Part shown: piece after piece, positions 18,734-26,315 of the stretch | Layout of the letters: every line of letters begins with the position of its first letter | Numbering within the stretch: the stretch's first letter is position 1 | From: JBDTMC01 sp039934475 | GTDB lineage: Bacteria > Acidobacteriota > Terriglobia > Bryobacterales > Bryobacteraceae | Length of the DNA: 38,637 nt | Reading direction: 5' to 3' | Assembly: GCA_039934475.1 (NCBI GenBank) | Contig: JBDTMC010000011.1 | Location: forward strand, 1 to 38,637 | The notes under the pieces: model-generated | The model's database searches: none | The model's input: only the letters and a program-made list of their open reading frames with translations | What the model was told of the DNA's origin: nothing | Position numbers and translations under genes: made by a program

Positions 18734-19220
18734 GCGAACAAGCTCCTTTCGCGATGACCTGCTAGCCGATCTAGCTGACCCCGAAGAAGCCGTACAGTAC
18801 CTTAACGCGTCATTAGAAGACTCAGCCGAATTGTTCTTGGTCGCACTGCGCGACGTGGCAGAGGCGAACCAGATGGCCAAAGTCGCCGGAGCTGCTGGCG
18901 TCGCAAGAGAGTCCGTTTATCGGATGCTCGCTGCTAAAGGGAATCCCACGTACGCCAGCCTGCTAGGCATCCTCCGTGCAGTGGGTCTCAAGATGGCTAT
19001 AGCGGTGGACGCCCCGAATGCGGTGACTGAGGCAACGAGCAGGTCAGCCGAGTATACCCAAGCCGGTACATTTCTGGGTGTAAGCACTGACGCGGCCAAT
19101 GAGAATTGTGTTCAAAATCGAATTAGCGGTTCAACTTGGGTGCCCCGAAAGGACATGAGGACCGCGATTGCCAGCGGAGGCTCGTTGTCACAGCCACACC
19201 TTGCCGCGAGCGCAACCTAG
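18726..19220 (+). CDS. Type II antitoxin, HigA-like HTH protein with long C-terminal tail
   Basis: 164 aa; ATG 18726 overlaps the toxin by 8 bp. Residues ~1-98 match the HI1420-type antidote family: an N-terminal toxin-binding segment (DPEEAVQYLNASLED) and an XRE-like HTH (AKVAGAAGVARESVYRMLAA, then GNPTYASLLGILRAVGLKM). Family members usually end about there, near 95-105 aa. The remaining ~65 residues are low in recognisable structure and may come from loss of the original stop codon or fusion with flanking sequence. Confidence 0.8.
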   Translation: MPKRTSSFRDDLLADLADPEEAVQYLNASLEDSAELFLVALRDVAEANQMAKVAGAAGVARESVYRMLAAKGNPTYASLLGILRAVGLKMAIAVDAPNAVTEATSRSAEYTQAGTFLGVSTDAANENCVQNRISGSTWVPRKDMRTAIASGGSLSQPHLAASAT

Positions 19221-19229
19221 GAGAGAATT

Positions 19230-19544
19230 ATGTCTAACGAGAATTCAGAGACGCCTAATGCGCCTATCGAGCCTCGGTTCGAGTACATAGAGGCCAGGGA
19301 AGGCGTTCATAACGTATACTCCAATCACCTTCAAGCTTTATGGACCACTGATGGTGTCAGAATTCGATACGGCGAACTCATCAAAATTAGTGGCGAACCA
19401 TCAGAGCGCCTATTCACAATTGAGGACCGGGCTGCGATTACTCTCGCATGGACACAGGCGAAGTACCTCCACGCCGTGCTGTCCGATATCATCAGTCGAT
19501 ATGAGGCACTCAACGGCGAGATAAAACCTCCAACGGTCCCCTAG
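19230..19544 (+). CDS. DUF3467 family protein
   Basis: 104 aa. The pattern VYSNHLQALWTTDGVRIRYG, then FTIEDRAAITLAWTQAKYLH and LSDIISRYEALNGEI matches DUF3467, small proteins of unknown function in which a beta-rich front is followed by an amphipathic helix. AGGAGAG lies 4 bp upstream of the ATG. It lies 9 bp after the antitoxin gene and within the duplicated-end island, so it may have moved with the toxin-antitoxin pair. Confidence 0.7.
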   Translation: MSNENSETPNAPIEPRFEYIEAREGVHNVYSNHLQALWTTDGVRIRYGELIKISGEPSERLFTIEDRAAITLAWTQAKYLHAVLSDIISRYEALNGEIKPPTVP

Positions 19545-19625
19545 AACTGTCGACGCTGGAGCCAGTTCGCGGGGCGGGTGAATGCGGACTCGAGACACCA
19601 ATCTTCTCCCGCCAAGAGCTGCCAC

Positions 19626-19717
19626 ACTCCCCTTGCTGAGCGAAAAGAAACTCCGCACCGCTTGGCGCGACCGAAAAGAAATCGAGGCCCACCTCGAATC
19701 CCGAGACACCTTTTAAC
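19626..19717 (+). repeat. Direct repeat, second copy of the amidase 3' end
   Basis: 89 of 92 bases match 18030-18121, including the stop codon; the differences are three transitions. It is not attached to any open reading frame, so it is a scar. It marks the right edge of the segment that carries the toxin-antitoxin pair. Confidence 0.9.
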
Positions 19718-19727
19718 ATGCAGGAAA

Positions 19728-19868
19728 CTACTTGAGGAGTTCGACCATGCGCTGGACCCAGTCTGACAGCAACTCCGCCTGCCAAACAATGTGCCCCCGA
19801 TCCAACAAGAGGGTCCTCGCCGGAAACAGATGGGAGTTATCGAGCACGACGGCTTCGTCCGCAAGGCA
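19728..19868 (-). pseudogene. C-terminal remnant, possibly of a zeta-type toxin kinase
   Basis: A 46-codon minus-strand frame without a start reads CLADEAVVLDNSHLFPARTL and ends in a helix LLSDWVQRMVELLK. The pattern ADEAVVLDNS resembles the C-terminal part of zeta-toxin/UDP-GlcNAc kinase-type proteins. It follows, in the same frame and directly after the stop codon, the small ORF at 19872-20105, which would be the expected position of a toxin after its antitoxin. Most of the gene is missing. The 327-bp stretch 19545-19871 otherwise contains only the amidase-end repeat. Confidence 0.45.
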
Positions 19869-19871
19869 TAT

Positions 19872-20105
19872 TTATTTATTAAGCGCCGGCAGTTCCCGAA
19901 GAACCACGACGTGTGAAACCTGCGGGTTCCCCGCCTGCAGGCGAATCTCGAACCGCCGCCCATCCGGCAGTTCCTGAACGTACCTGCCTGATTCATCGAC
20001 AAACACAACCGAGTGACCCGCCGCGAGAGCGTTCTGTCGAGCCCGGAGTCCGGCCATGGCCGCTGCTTCCTCAAACTCGTCAGGCAGGATGCTGATTGCT
20101 GACAT
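19872..20105 (-). CDS. Small protein, possible antitoxin partner of the lost toxin
   Basis: 77 aa starting at ATG 20105 with GAGG five bases upstream. It begins with an acidic/Ala-rich helical segment (DEFEEAAAMAGLRARQNALA) and ends with two beta strands (HSVVFVDESGRYVQELPDG, VSHVVVLRELPALNK). I know no name for it. Its place immediately before the zeta-like remnant suggests an antitoxin, but this rests on context only. Confidence 0.55.
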   Translation of the reverse strand: MSAISILPDEFEEAAAMAGLRARQNALAAGHSVVFVDESGRYVQELPDGRRFEIRLQAGNPQVSHVVVLRELPALNK

Positions 20106-20270
20106 CACCCTCAATATCGCGCATCTACCCGGAGCCCGCCCCCGACCCTCCTCCACAAAAAAATACCCCCCATCCCCACAAATCCCTCAACATCTGTCAA
20201 AATCATTCAGAGCGCTTCACACCGAAATGGCAAACAACCGCCTCGCGTGGTCGCGCAGGAGAACGAACTG

Positions 20271-20843
20271 ATGAAGCAAGCGTTGGGAATGATCGAAACC
20301 AAGGGTCTCGTGGCCCTGTTTGAAGCCACTGACTCGATGCTGAAGGCCGCAAACGTGACCTTCGCCGGTTGGGAGACCGTTGGCAGCGGTCTGGTGACCT
20401 CTTTCGTTGAGGGAGACGTCGCCGCCGTGAAAGCGGCTACAGACGCCGGTGCGGCCGCCGCCCGCCGTGTCGGCGAACTGTCCAGCGTGCAGGTCATTCC
20501 TCGCCCGCACGACGGCGTGGAACTCTTTCTCGCCAAAGCCGCCAAAAAAGGCGCCCCCAACACGGAACCCGACCCCGGCACCGCCGTCGGTCTCATTGAA
20601 ACCCGCGGCCTGGTCGGCCTGGTGGAGGCCAGCGATGCCATGCTCAAAGCCGCCAACGTCCAGATGGTCAAAATGATCGAAATCGGTGGTGGTTTCGTCA
20701 CCTCCGTCGTCCGTGGCGACGTCGGTAGTGTACGCGCCTCCGTCGATGCCGGCGCAGCTGCCGCCCGCCGTGTTGGCGAACTCGTCGCCGCTCACGTCAT
20801 CCCGCGTCCTAACGATGGCCTCGTGGAAGGAATCCTGCGCTAA
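20271..20843 (+). CDS. Tandem-BMC-domain shell protein (BMC-T type)
   Basis: 190 aa; ATG 20271 is preferred over an upstream GTG because AGGAGA sits 8 bp before it. Two canonical BMC domains occur in tandem: residues ~1-85 (ALGMIETKGLVALFEATDSM to VQVIPRPHDG) and ~103-185 (GLIETRGLVGLVEASDAML to HVIPRPNDG). Three copies would form a pseudohexameric tile of the microcompartment shell. Pore loops read GSGLV and GGGFV and contain no Cys, so an iron-sulfur centre as in PduT is unlikely. Both halves resemble the neighbouring BMC-H protein. First gene of the BMC operon. Confidence 0.92.
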   Translation: MKQALGMIETKGLVALFEATDSMLKAANVTFAGWETVGSGLVTSFVEGDVAAVKAATDAGAAAARRVGELSSVQVIPRPHDGVELFLAKAAKKGAPNTEPDPGTAVGLIETRGLVGLVEASDAMLKAANVQMVKMIEIGGGFVTSVVRGDVGSVRASVDAGAAAARRVGELVAAHVIPRPNDGLVEGILR

Positions 20844-20871
20844 TCGCGCCTGCCCATAAAGGAGAATAACC

Positions 20872-21147
20872 ATGGAACAACAACAAACCATCGGAATGAT
20901 TGAAACCAAGGGGCTGGTGGCGCTGGTCTACGCGACGGATGCCATGCTCAAAGCCGCCAAAGTCGAATTCAAGGGTTGGAAAAAAGTCGGCAGCGGACTC
21001 TGCACCGCCTTCGTCACCGGTGACGTCGGCAGCGTGCGCGCCGCCGTCGACGCTGGCGCGGTAGCCGCCCGCCAGTGTGGCGAACTCGTCAGCGCTCACG
21101 TCATTCCACGCCCTCACGAAGGCGTCGGCCCCGCGCTGCCGAAATAG
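20872..21147 (+). CDS. BMC-H hexameric shell protein
   Basis: 91 aa, one BMC domain (IGMIETKGLVALVYATDAML ... GDVGSVRAAVDAGAVAAR ... HVIPRPHEGV). AAAGGAG precedes the ATG by 7 bp. Six copies form the flat hexagonal facet tile. The pore loop is VGSGLC: the canonical GSG lines the pore and is followed by a cysteine. It lies 28 bp after the tandem shell gene. Confidence 0.95.
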   Translation: MEQQQTIGMIETKGLVALVYATDAMLKAAKVEFKGWKKVGSGLCTAFVTGDVGSVRAAVDAGAVAARQCGELVSAHVIPRPHEGVGPALPK

Positions 21148-21153
21148 TCGCCG

Positions 21154-21450
21154 ATGTTTCTTGCGAAAGTCATCGGCTCCATCGTCTCCACCCAGAAGAG
21201 CCCGGAGTTCGAAGGCATGAAGCTCCTCTTCATCCAGCCTTACATCAACAAAGATCGGACTCTGGTGCCTTCGGGTAGCTCGATTGTGGCCGTGGACAGC
21301 TTGGGCGCGGGCGTGGGTGAACTTGTTCTCTTCACCCAAGGCAGTTCCGCCCGGCTCACCCCCACAACCAAAGGAGCCCCGGTGGACGCCGTGATCGTAG
21401 GCATCGTCGATAGCGTCGAAGTAGGCGGAACATTGGTACCGAAGCCATGA
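21154..21450 (+). CDS. BMC-P pentameric vertex protein (EutN/CcmL family)
   Basis: 98 aa. The EutN/CcmL fold is recognised from MFLAKVIGSIVSTQKSPEFE, then GMKLLFIQPY, VAVDSLGAGVGELVLFTQGS and PVDAVIVGIVDSVEV. Pentamers cap the vertices of the icosahedral shell. It is the first of three vertex proteins in the operon, 6 bp after the BMC-H gene. Confidence 0.93.
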   Translation: MFLAKVIGSIVSTQKSPEFEGMKLLFIQPYINKDRTLVPSGSSIVAVDSLGAGVGELVLFTQGSSARLTPTTKGAPVDAVIVGIVDSVEVGGTLVPKP

Positions 21451-21475
21451 TGCCAAGCCATAGCGTGGAGAAGTC

Positions 21476-22903
21476 ATGACATTGAATCACCAGGATCTGG
21501 TGGCCGAAATTACGCGCGAAGTACTGGCGCGCCTCGACAAAAAGAAATCCTCAGCACCCGTGGCCGGCGCCACCGACGGCGTCTTTGAAACCGTCGACGA
21601 AGCCGTCAAAGCAGCGGCCGAAGCGCAAAAGCGTGTCGAACTCCTCAGCCTCGACGACCGTGGCCGCGCCATCACCATCATTCGCCGCATGTGCGAGGAA
21701 AACGCCAACGAATGGGCTCGCCTCGAACTGGAAGAGACCGGCCTCGGCCGCCTCGATCATAAGATCGAGAAGCTCAAAATCGTTAAGAACGTCCTCGGTG
21801 TGGAATCTCTGCGCAGCGACATCCGCAGTGACTCCTCGGGCCTCTGCATCATCGAACGCGCTCCTTGGGGCGTCATCGGTATGGTGCTGCCGGCTACACA
21901 CTCCGTGCCCACCATGGCCAGCAACGCCATCAACGTCATTGCTGCCGGCAACACCGCCATCTTCAGCCCGCACCCCGCCGGAGCCAAGGTCGCCGCCCAC
22001 GCCCTGCGCGCCTTCAATCGCGAAATTCAGCGCGAATTAGGCATTCCCAACATGCTCACCACGATGTTGAATGCCAGCATCAAAGCCGCCGAGGAAGTCT
22101 TCCATCATCCCGGTATCGCCCTGCTCTGCGTCACCGGCGGACCCGGCGTAGTCCGCGCCGCCACCAAAGCAGGCAAGCGCGTCATCGCCGCCGGACCCGG
22201 CAATCCCCCTGTCGTCGTCGACGAAACCGCCGACCTCGACAACGCCGCCAAATGCATCATTGAAGGCGGTTCGTTCGATAACAACCTCCTCTGCATCGGC
22301 GAAAAGGAAGTCTTCGTCGTGGCGTCCGTTTTCGATGGCTTCATGGCTGCCATGCGCCGCGCCGGAGCCGTCGAGCTTAAACCGGATGCCATCGAACGTC
22401 TCAGTCAGGCCGCCTTTACTTTCACTACCGACGGCAAAGGCTGCGGCCACGCGCATCTCAAACGCGAGCTGATCGGCAAAGACGTCTCCGTGCTTGCTGC
22501 TGCCGCCGGTATCACCGTGCCCGCCGGTGTCTCGCTCCTGTTCGGTGAAACCAACGAAGACCACGCCTTCGTCCAGGAAGAGCAGATGATGCCCTTCGTC
22601 CCCATCGTTAAGGTGAAGGACATCAACGCCGGCATCGCCGCCTCTCTCAAGGCGGAACACGGCTACCGTCATACTGCGCTCATTCATTCCCGCAACGTCG
22701 ACAACGTTACCAAGATGGCCCGCGCCATGAACACAACGCTCTTCGTGCACAACGGGTCATGCGTCGCCGCCCTCGGCAGCGGGGCCCCCGGCTATCTCAG
22801 CTTCTCCATCGCCACGCCCACCGGCGAAGGCGTTACCACGCCACTGACGTTCACCAGGGAAAGACAGCTCGCCATTGCCGGCGGCGCTCTCCGCATCGTC
22901 TAA
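21476..22903 (+). CDS. CoA-acylating aldehyde dehydrogenase of the microcompartment (PduP/EutE-like)
   Basis: 475 aa. Expected to oxidise an aldehyde made inside the compartment to acyl-CoA with NAD+. The N-terminus is an amphipathic helix (HQDLVAEITREVLARLDKK) followed by a flexible linker, typical of an encapsulation peptide that directs cargo into the shell. The catalytic cysteine is C273 in NNLLCIGEKEVF; nucleotide-binding blocks VTGGPGVVRAATKAGKR and AAGPGNPPVVVDETADLDNA are present. GTGGAG lies upstream of the ATG. The gene separates the vertex genes, a common arrangement in such loci. Confidence 0.93.
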   Translation: MTLNHQDLVAEITREVLARLDKKKSSAPVAGATDGVFETVDEAVKAAAEAQKRVELLSLDDRGRAITIIRRMCEENANEWARLELEETGLGRLDHKIEKLKIVKNVLGVESLRSDIRSDSSGLCIIERAPWGVIGMVLPATHSVPTMASNAINVIAAGNTAIFSPHPAGAKVAAHALRAFNREIQRELGIPNMLTTMLNASIKAAEEVFHHPGIALLCVTGGPGVVRAATKAGKRVIAAGPGNPPVVVDETADLDNAAKCIIEGGSFDNNLLCIGEKEVFVVASVFDGFMAAMRRAGAVELKPDAIERLSQAAFTFTTDGKGCGHAHLKRELIGKDVSVLAAAAGITVPAGVSLLFGETNEDHAFVQEEQMMPFVPIVKVKDINAGIAASLKAEHGYRHTALIHSRNVDNVTKMARAMNTTLFVHNGSCVAALGSGAPGYLSFSIATPTGEGVTTPLTFTRERQLAIAGGALRIV

Positions 22904-22908
22904 CACTT

Positions 22909-23160
22909 ATGTTTCTGGCGCGCATCGACGGCACACTCACGGCAACGGTGAAACACGAAACCCTCCAAGGGTGCCGCTTCCTCATTGGCCAGCGCCTCGA
23001 ACCGAATGGGCAAACCAGCGGCGATCCGCTCATTCTCATTGATCGCCATGGAGCAGGCTATGGATCGGTAGTCATCGTTACAACCGACCCGGAAGATTTA
23101 CGCCGTACCGCGGGCAATACTCTGCCCGCGAGATTAGTTGTGATGGGATTGGTGGACTAA
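22909..23160 (+). CDS. BMC-P pentameric vertex protein (EutN/CcmL family)
   Basis: 83 aa starting five bases after the aldehyde dehydrogenase stop codon. EutN-like pattern: MFLARIDGTLTATVKHETLQ, GCRFLIGQRL, LILIDRHGAGYGSVVIVTTD, PARLVVMGLVD. Its stop codon overlaps the next start by one base (TAATG), indicating coupling to the third vertex gene. Confidence 0.88.
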   Translation: MFLARIDGTLTATVKHETLQGCRFLIGQRLEPNGQTSGDPLILIDRHGAGYGSVVIVTTDPEDLRRTAGNTLPARLVVMGLVD

Positions 23161-23492
23161 TGAGGTTAGGCTTCGTTCGCGGCAGCGTCGTTCTCAACTC
23201 CAGCATCCCTTCGCTTCAGGGAACGCGCCTCGCCATCGTCGAACCGATCACCACTGAAAATCTCGCCGCCCGCAACGGTCTCGGTGGAGGCAAAGCCCTC
23301 ATCGCCGCCGAACGGCTCGGTGCCGGAGTAGGCCAAATGGTCGCCTTCGTCGAAGGCCGCACCGCCGCAAATCCTTACTGGCCCCAGGAAGTCCCCGTCG
23401 ACGCCTGGTGTGCCCTGTTGGTGGAACACTACGATTTCCGCCCCCCAAAGAACGATATCCTTTCTGTTACAACCGAGGAGCCAAGAAGATGA
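23160..23492 (+). CDS. BMC-P pentameric vertex protein (EutN/CcmL family)
   Basis: 110 aa. MRLGFVRGSVVLNSSIPSLQ, GTRLAIVEP, LIAAERLGAGVGQMVAFVEG and PVDAWCALLVEHYDF follow the EutN/CcmL fold, with a longer central loop and a ~15-residue C-terminal tail not seen in the other two. Having three different vertex proteins is a feature shared with aldolase-type microcompartments. Its last four bases overlap the aldolase start (ATGA). Confidence 0.87.
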   Translation: MRLGFVRGSVVLNSSIPSLQGTRLAIVEPITTENLAARNGLGGGKALIAAERLGAGVGQMVAFVEGRTAANPYWPQEVPVDAWCALLVEHYDFRPPKNDILSVTTEEPRR

Positions 23493-24583
23493 GCAGCTTC
23501 GATCTCACGAAGCACCGCGTGATCACGGGCCAGGACATTGAAGAGGCCGTACGCGCCGGAGCCAAAGAACTCCTGTTACGCGAAGACGCCATTCTCACTG
23601 CCGTCGCACTCGACGCCGCGCGCGCCCGTGGCCTCTCCGAACGCCGTGGTGCTAGACCCGCACCGGCGGCCGCCGCCGCCCCCGCCCCCGAAGTGAAGGC
23701 CGAAAACAAATGGGAGAAGCTCTTCAATTCCCCCGAAGCCGAAGTCATCAAAGAGGAAATTTGCGCCGTGGGCCGCAAGCTCTGGTTGCGCCAGTACGTC
23801 GATGGCAACGGTGGCAACATCTCCTGCCGTCTTACTGACGAAGCCGTCATCTGCACCCCCACCCTGTGCAGCAAATACGATCTCCGGCCCCAAGACCTCT
23901 GCCTTGTCGATCTCAGCGGCAAGCAGCTCGCAGGCGGCCGTCCCCGCACCAGCGAAATTCTCCTCCACCTCGAAATTTACAAAGAGGTTCCCGAAGCCAA
24001 AGGTGTGGTGCACTGCCATCCCGCGCACGCCACCGCCTACGCCATCACGGGCCGCGTGCCTCCCACGTGCGTCATTCCCGAATTCGATGTCTTCGTCGGC
24101 AAGGTCGCCATCTCTCCCTACGAAACCCCCGGCAGCCAGAAGTTCGCCGAAACGGTAATCCCCTTCGCCAAGACGCACAACACCATTCTGCTCGCCAATC
24201 ACGGCATCGTCTGCTGGGCCGACACAGTCACCCACGCCGAGTGGTTCGTGGAAGTTACGGACACCTACTGCTGGACGCTCATGCTCGCCCAGCAACTCGG
24301 CGCCCCCCTCTCTCACTTCCCGCCTGACAAAGCCGGCGACCTCCTCGCCATCAAACAGAAACTCGGCCTCCCCGACGCGCGCATCGGCAATGACGATTGC
24401 CTTATTTGCGACTTACCCGAAAAGCCCGGCGGCATCGCCCTTCCGCCACCCGCGTACCTCGTTAAAGCCGGCGCGAGTCCTTATACCTCCGCCCCGGCCG
24501 CAGGCGATCTCGACGACGACACCAAAGCCCTCGTCCGTTCTGTCGCCGACGCCGTTATCGCTGCCTTGAATCGCAAAGCCTGA
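23489..24583 (+). CDS. Class II aldolase of the microcompartment with N- and C-terminal extensions
   Basis: 364 aa from ATG 23489. The core (~residues 85-300) is a zinc class II aldolase of the fuculose/rhamnulose-phosphate type: GNGGNISCRL, TSEILLHLEIYKEVPEAKG, VVHCHPAHATAYA (zinc His pair) and ANHGIVCW (third His). It should split a deoxysugar phosphate into DHAP and an aldehyde, which the neighbouring aldehyde dehydrogenase would convert. The N-terminal ~50 residues (VITGQDIEEAVRAGAKELLL) and Ala/Pro linker resemble BMC-associated targeting modules. The C-terminus after a linker is another amphipathic helix (DDDTKALVRSVADAVIAALN) much like the dehydrogenase's N-terminal helix. Last gene of the BMC operon in this window. 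Confidence 0.9.
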   Translation: MSSFDLTKHRVITGQDIEEAVRAGAKELLLREDAILTAVALDAARARGLSERRGARPAPAAAAAPAPEVKAENKWEKLFNSPEAEVIKEEICAVGRKLWLRQYVDGNGGNISCRLTDEAVICTPTLCSKYDLRPQDLCLVDLSGKQLAGGRPRTSEILLHLEIYKEVPEAKGVVHCHPAHATAYAITGRVPPTCVIPEFDVFVGKVAISPYETPGSQKFAETVIPFAKTHNTILLANHGIVCWADTVTHAEWFVEVTDTYCWTLMLAQQLGAPLSHFPPDKAGDLLAIKQKLGLPDARIGNDDCLICDLPEKPGGIALPPPAYLVKAGASPYTSAPAAGDLDDDTKALVRSVADAVIAALNRKA

Positions 24584-24641
24584 TCTCTGAATCCAATTCG
24601 GAGACGCTGCGCACCACGCAGCCTTCAGGAGCCGGTTCAAC

Positions 24642-26315
24642 ATGGCGAAGCCAGCAATACTGACTGTCGACGACGACCCCGATGTGCTGCGCGCAATCGA
24701 ACGCGATTTGCGCCAGCGCTACTCTGATCGTTACCGCGTCCTGCGCGCCGATTCCGGCGCCGCCGCGCTCGATCTCATTGACCGTCTTCAACAACGCAAC
24801 GAAACAGTTGCCCTCTTCTTGGTCGACCATCGCATGCCCGAAATGAATGGCATCGAAACCCTCGCCAAGGTGATGCTCGTCTACCCCGACGCCAAGCGCG
24901 CCCTCCTCACCGCCTACGCCGATACCGACGCCGCCATCGCCGCCATCAACGAGGTGCAGCTTCATCACTACCTGATGAAGCCCTGGGATCCGCCCGAACA
25001 GAATCTCTATCCCATCCTCGACGACCTTCTCGATGATTGGCTCGCCAACTACCGTCCGCCCTTCGAAGGCGTGCGCGTCCTTGGCACTCGCTGGGCGCCC
25101 TCGTCTTTTGAAATCCGCGATTTCCTCGCCCGCCATCAGGTCCCCTTCCAATGGCTCGACGCCGATACCGCCGACCACGACCCCGAAGTCAGCAAGGTCA
25201 TTGAGCGCCTCGGTAAAGAGAACCTCAAACTGCCCACGGTCCGTTTTCCCGATGGCGCCATCTTCAAGCAGCCAACCACATCGCAGCTTGCTGAGAAACT
25301 CGGACTCCGCACGCGCGCCGGCCTCGAATTCTACGATCTCGCTATCGTCGGGGGAGGCCCGGCCGGTCTCGCCGCCGCCGTCTACGGCGCTTCCGAAGGA
25401 CTGCGTACCGTCTTAATCGAACGCGACGCCCCCGGCGGTCAAGCCGCCCTCAGTTCCCGCATCGAAAACTATCTCGGCTTCCCCTCCGGTCTCACTGGCA
25501 GCGACCTCACCCGTCGCGCCGTTGCCCAGGCCCGCCGCTTCGGCGTCGAAATCATCTCACCCCAGGAAGCCACCGGTCTCCGCATAGACGGCCCCTACCG
25601 CTACCTCAAAATGTCCGATGGCCTCGAAATTTCCTGTCACGCCCTTCTTCTTGCCATGGGCGTGCAGTGGCGCAAACTCGACATTCCCGGCGTCGAACGT
25701 CTGCAAGGCGCCGGCGTCTACTACGGCGGCAGTTCCACCGAAGCCATCTCCTGTCGCGACGAAGACGTCTACATCATCGGCGGAGCCAATTCCGCCGGCC
25801 AAGCCGCCATGTTCTTCGCCCGTTATGCCCGCCGCGTCGTCATGCTGGTGCGCGCTGAGACCCTCGCGAACACCATGTCCCAGTACCTCATCGATCAAAT
25901 CGCCGCTACCGCTAACATCGATGTTGCCTACCGCACCCGGGTCGTCGAAGCCCACGGCTCCGATCATCTCGAGCAACTCACACTGGCCTGCGACACCACC
26001 GGCGACTCCACTCGCGTCCCTGCTTCGTCCCTCTTTATCTTCATCGGCGCGGAACCACGCACCAGTTGGTTGGATGGCCTCATTGAGCGTGACAACCGTG
26101 GCTTCCTCCTCACTGGCACCGACTTACTCCACGACGGTAAACGCCCCAAAGGCTGGGCACTCGACCGCGATCCCGGACTGCTCGAAGCCAGCATCCCCGG
26201 CGTCTTCGCCGTCGGCGACGTCCGCCACGGCTCCGTCAAACGCGTCGCCTCCGGTGTCGGCGAAGGTTCCATCGCTATCCAATTTGTTCACCAGTATCTA
26301 AGTAAGGTATCGTAA
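24642..26315 (+). CDS. Response regulator receiver fused to thioredoxin-reductase-like flavoprotein
   Basis: 557 aa. Residues ~5-125 form a receiver domain: phospho-acceptor D62 in FLVDHRMPEMNG, and Lys in LMKPWDPP. A middle ~80 residues look like a glutaredoxin/thioredoxin fold without CxxC (GTRWAPSSFEIRDFLARHQV). The C-terminal ~330 residues are a two-nucleotide flavoprotein: FAD motif AIVGGGPAGLAAAVYG, NADPH motif IIGGANSAGQAAMFF and PGVFAVGDVRHGSVKR. At the place of the TrxR CxxC the sequence is YYGGSSTEAISC, so disulfide reductase activity is unlikely. The next gene, a histidine kinase, starts on the last base of the stop codon, so they form a cognate pair. Confidence 0.9.
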   Translation: MAKPAILTVDDDPDVLRAIERDLRQRYSDRYRVLRADSGAAALDLIDRLQQRNETVALFLVDHRMPEMNGIETLAKVMLVYPDAKRALLTAYADTDAAIAAINEVQLHHYLMKPWDPPEQNLYPILDDLLDDWLANYRPPFEGVRVLGTRWAPSSFEIRDFLARHQVPFQWLDADTADHDPEVSKVIERLGKENLKLPTVRFPDGAIFKQPTTSQLAEKLGLRTRAGLEFYDLAIVGGGPAGLAAAVYGASEGLRTVLIERDAPGGQAALSSRIENYLGFPSGLTGSDLTRRAVAQARRFGVEIISPQEATGLRIDGPYRYLKMSDGLEISCHALLLAMGVQWRKLDIPGVERLQGAGVYYGGSSTEAISCRDEDVYIIGGANSAGQAAMFFARYARRVVMLVRAETLANTMSQYLIDQIAATANIDVAYRTRVVEAHGSDHLEQLTLACDTTGDSTRVPASSLFIFIGAEPRTSWLDGLIERDNRGFLLTGTDLLHDGKRPKGWALDRDPGLLEASIPGVFAVGDVRHGSVKRVASGVGEGSIAIQFVHQYLSKVS

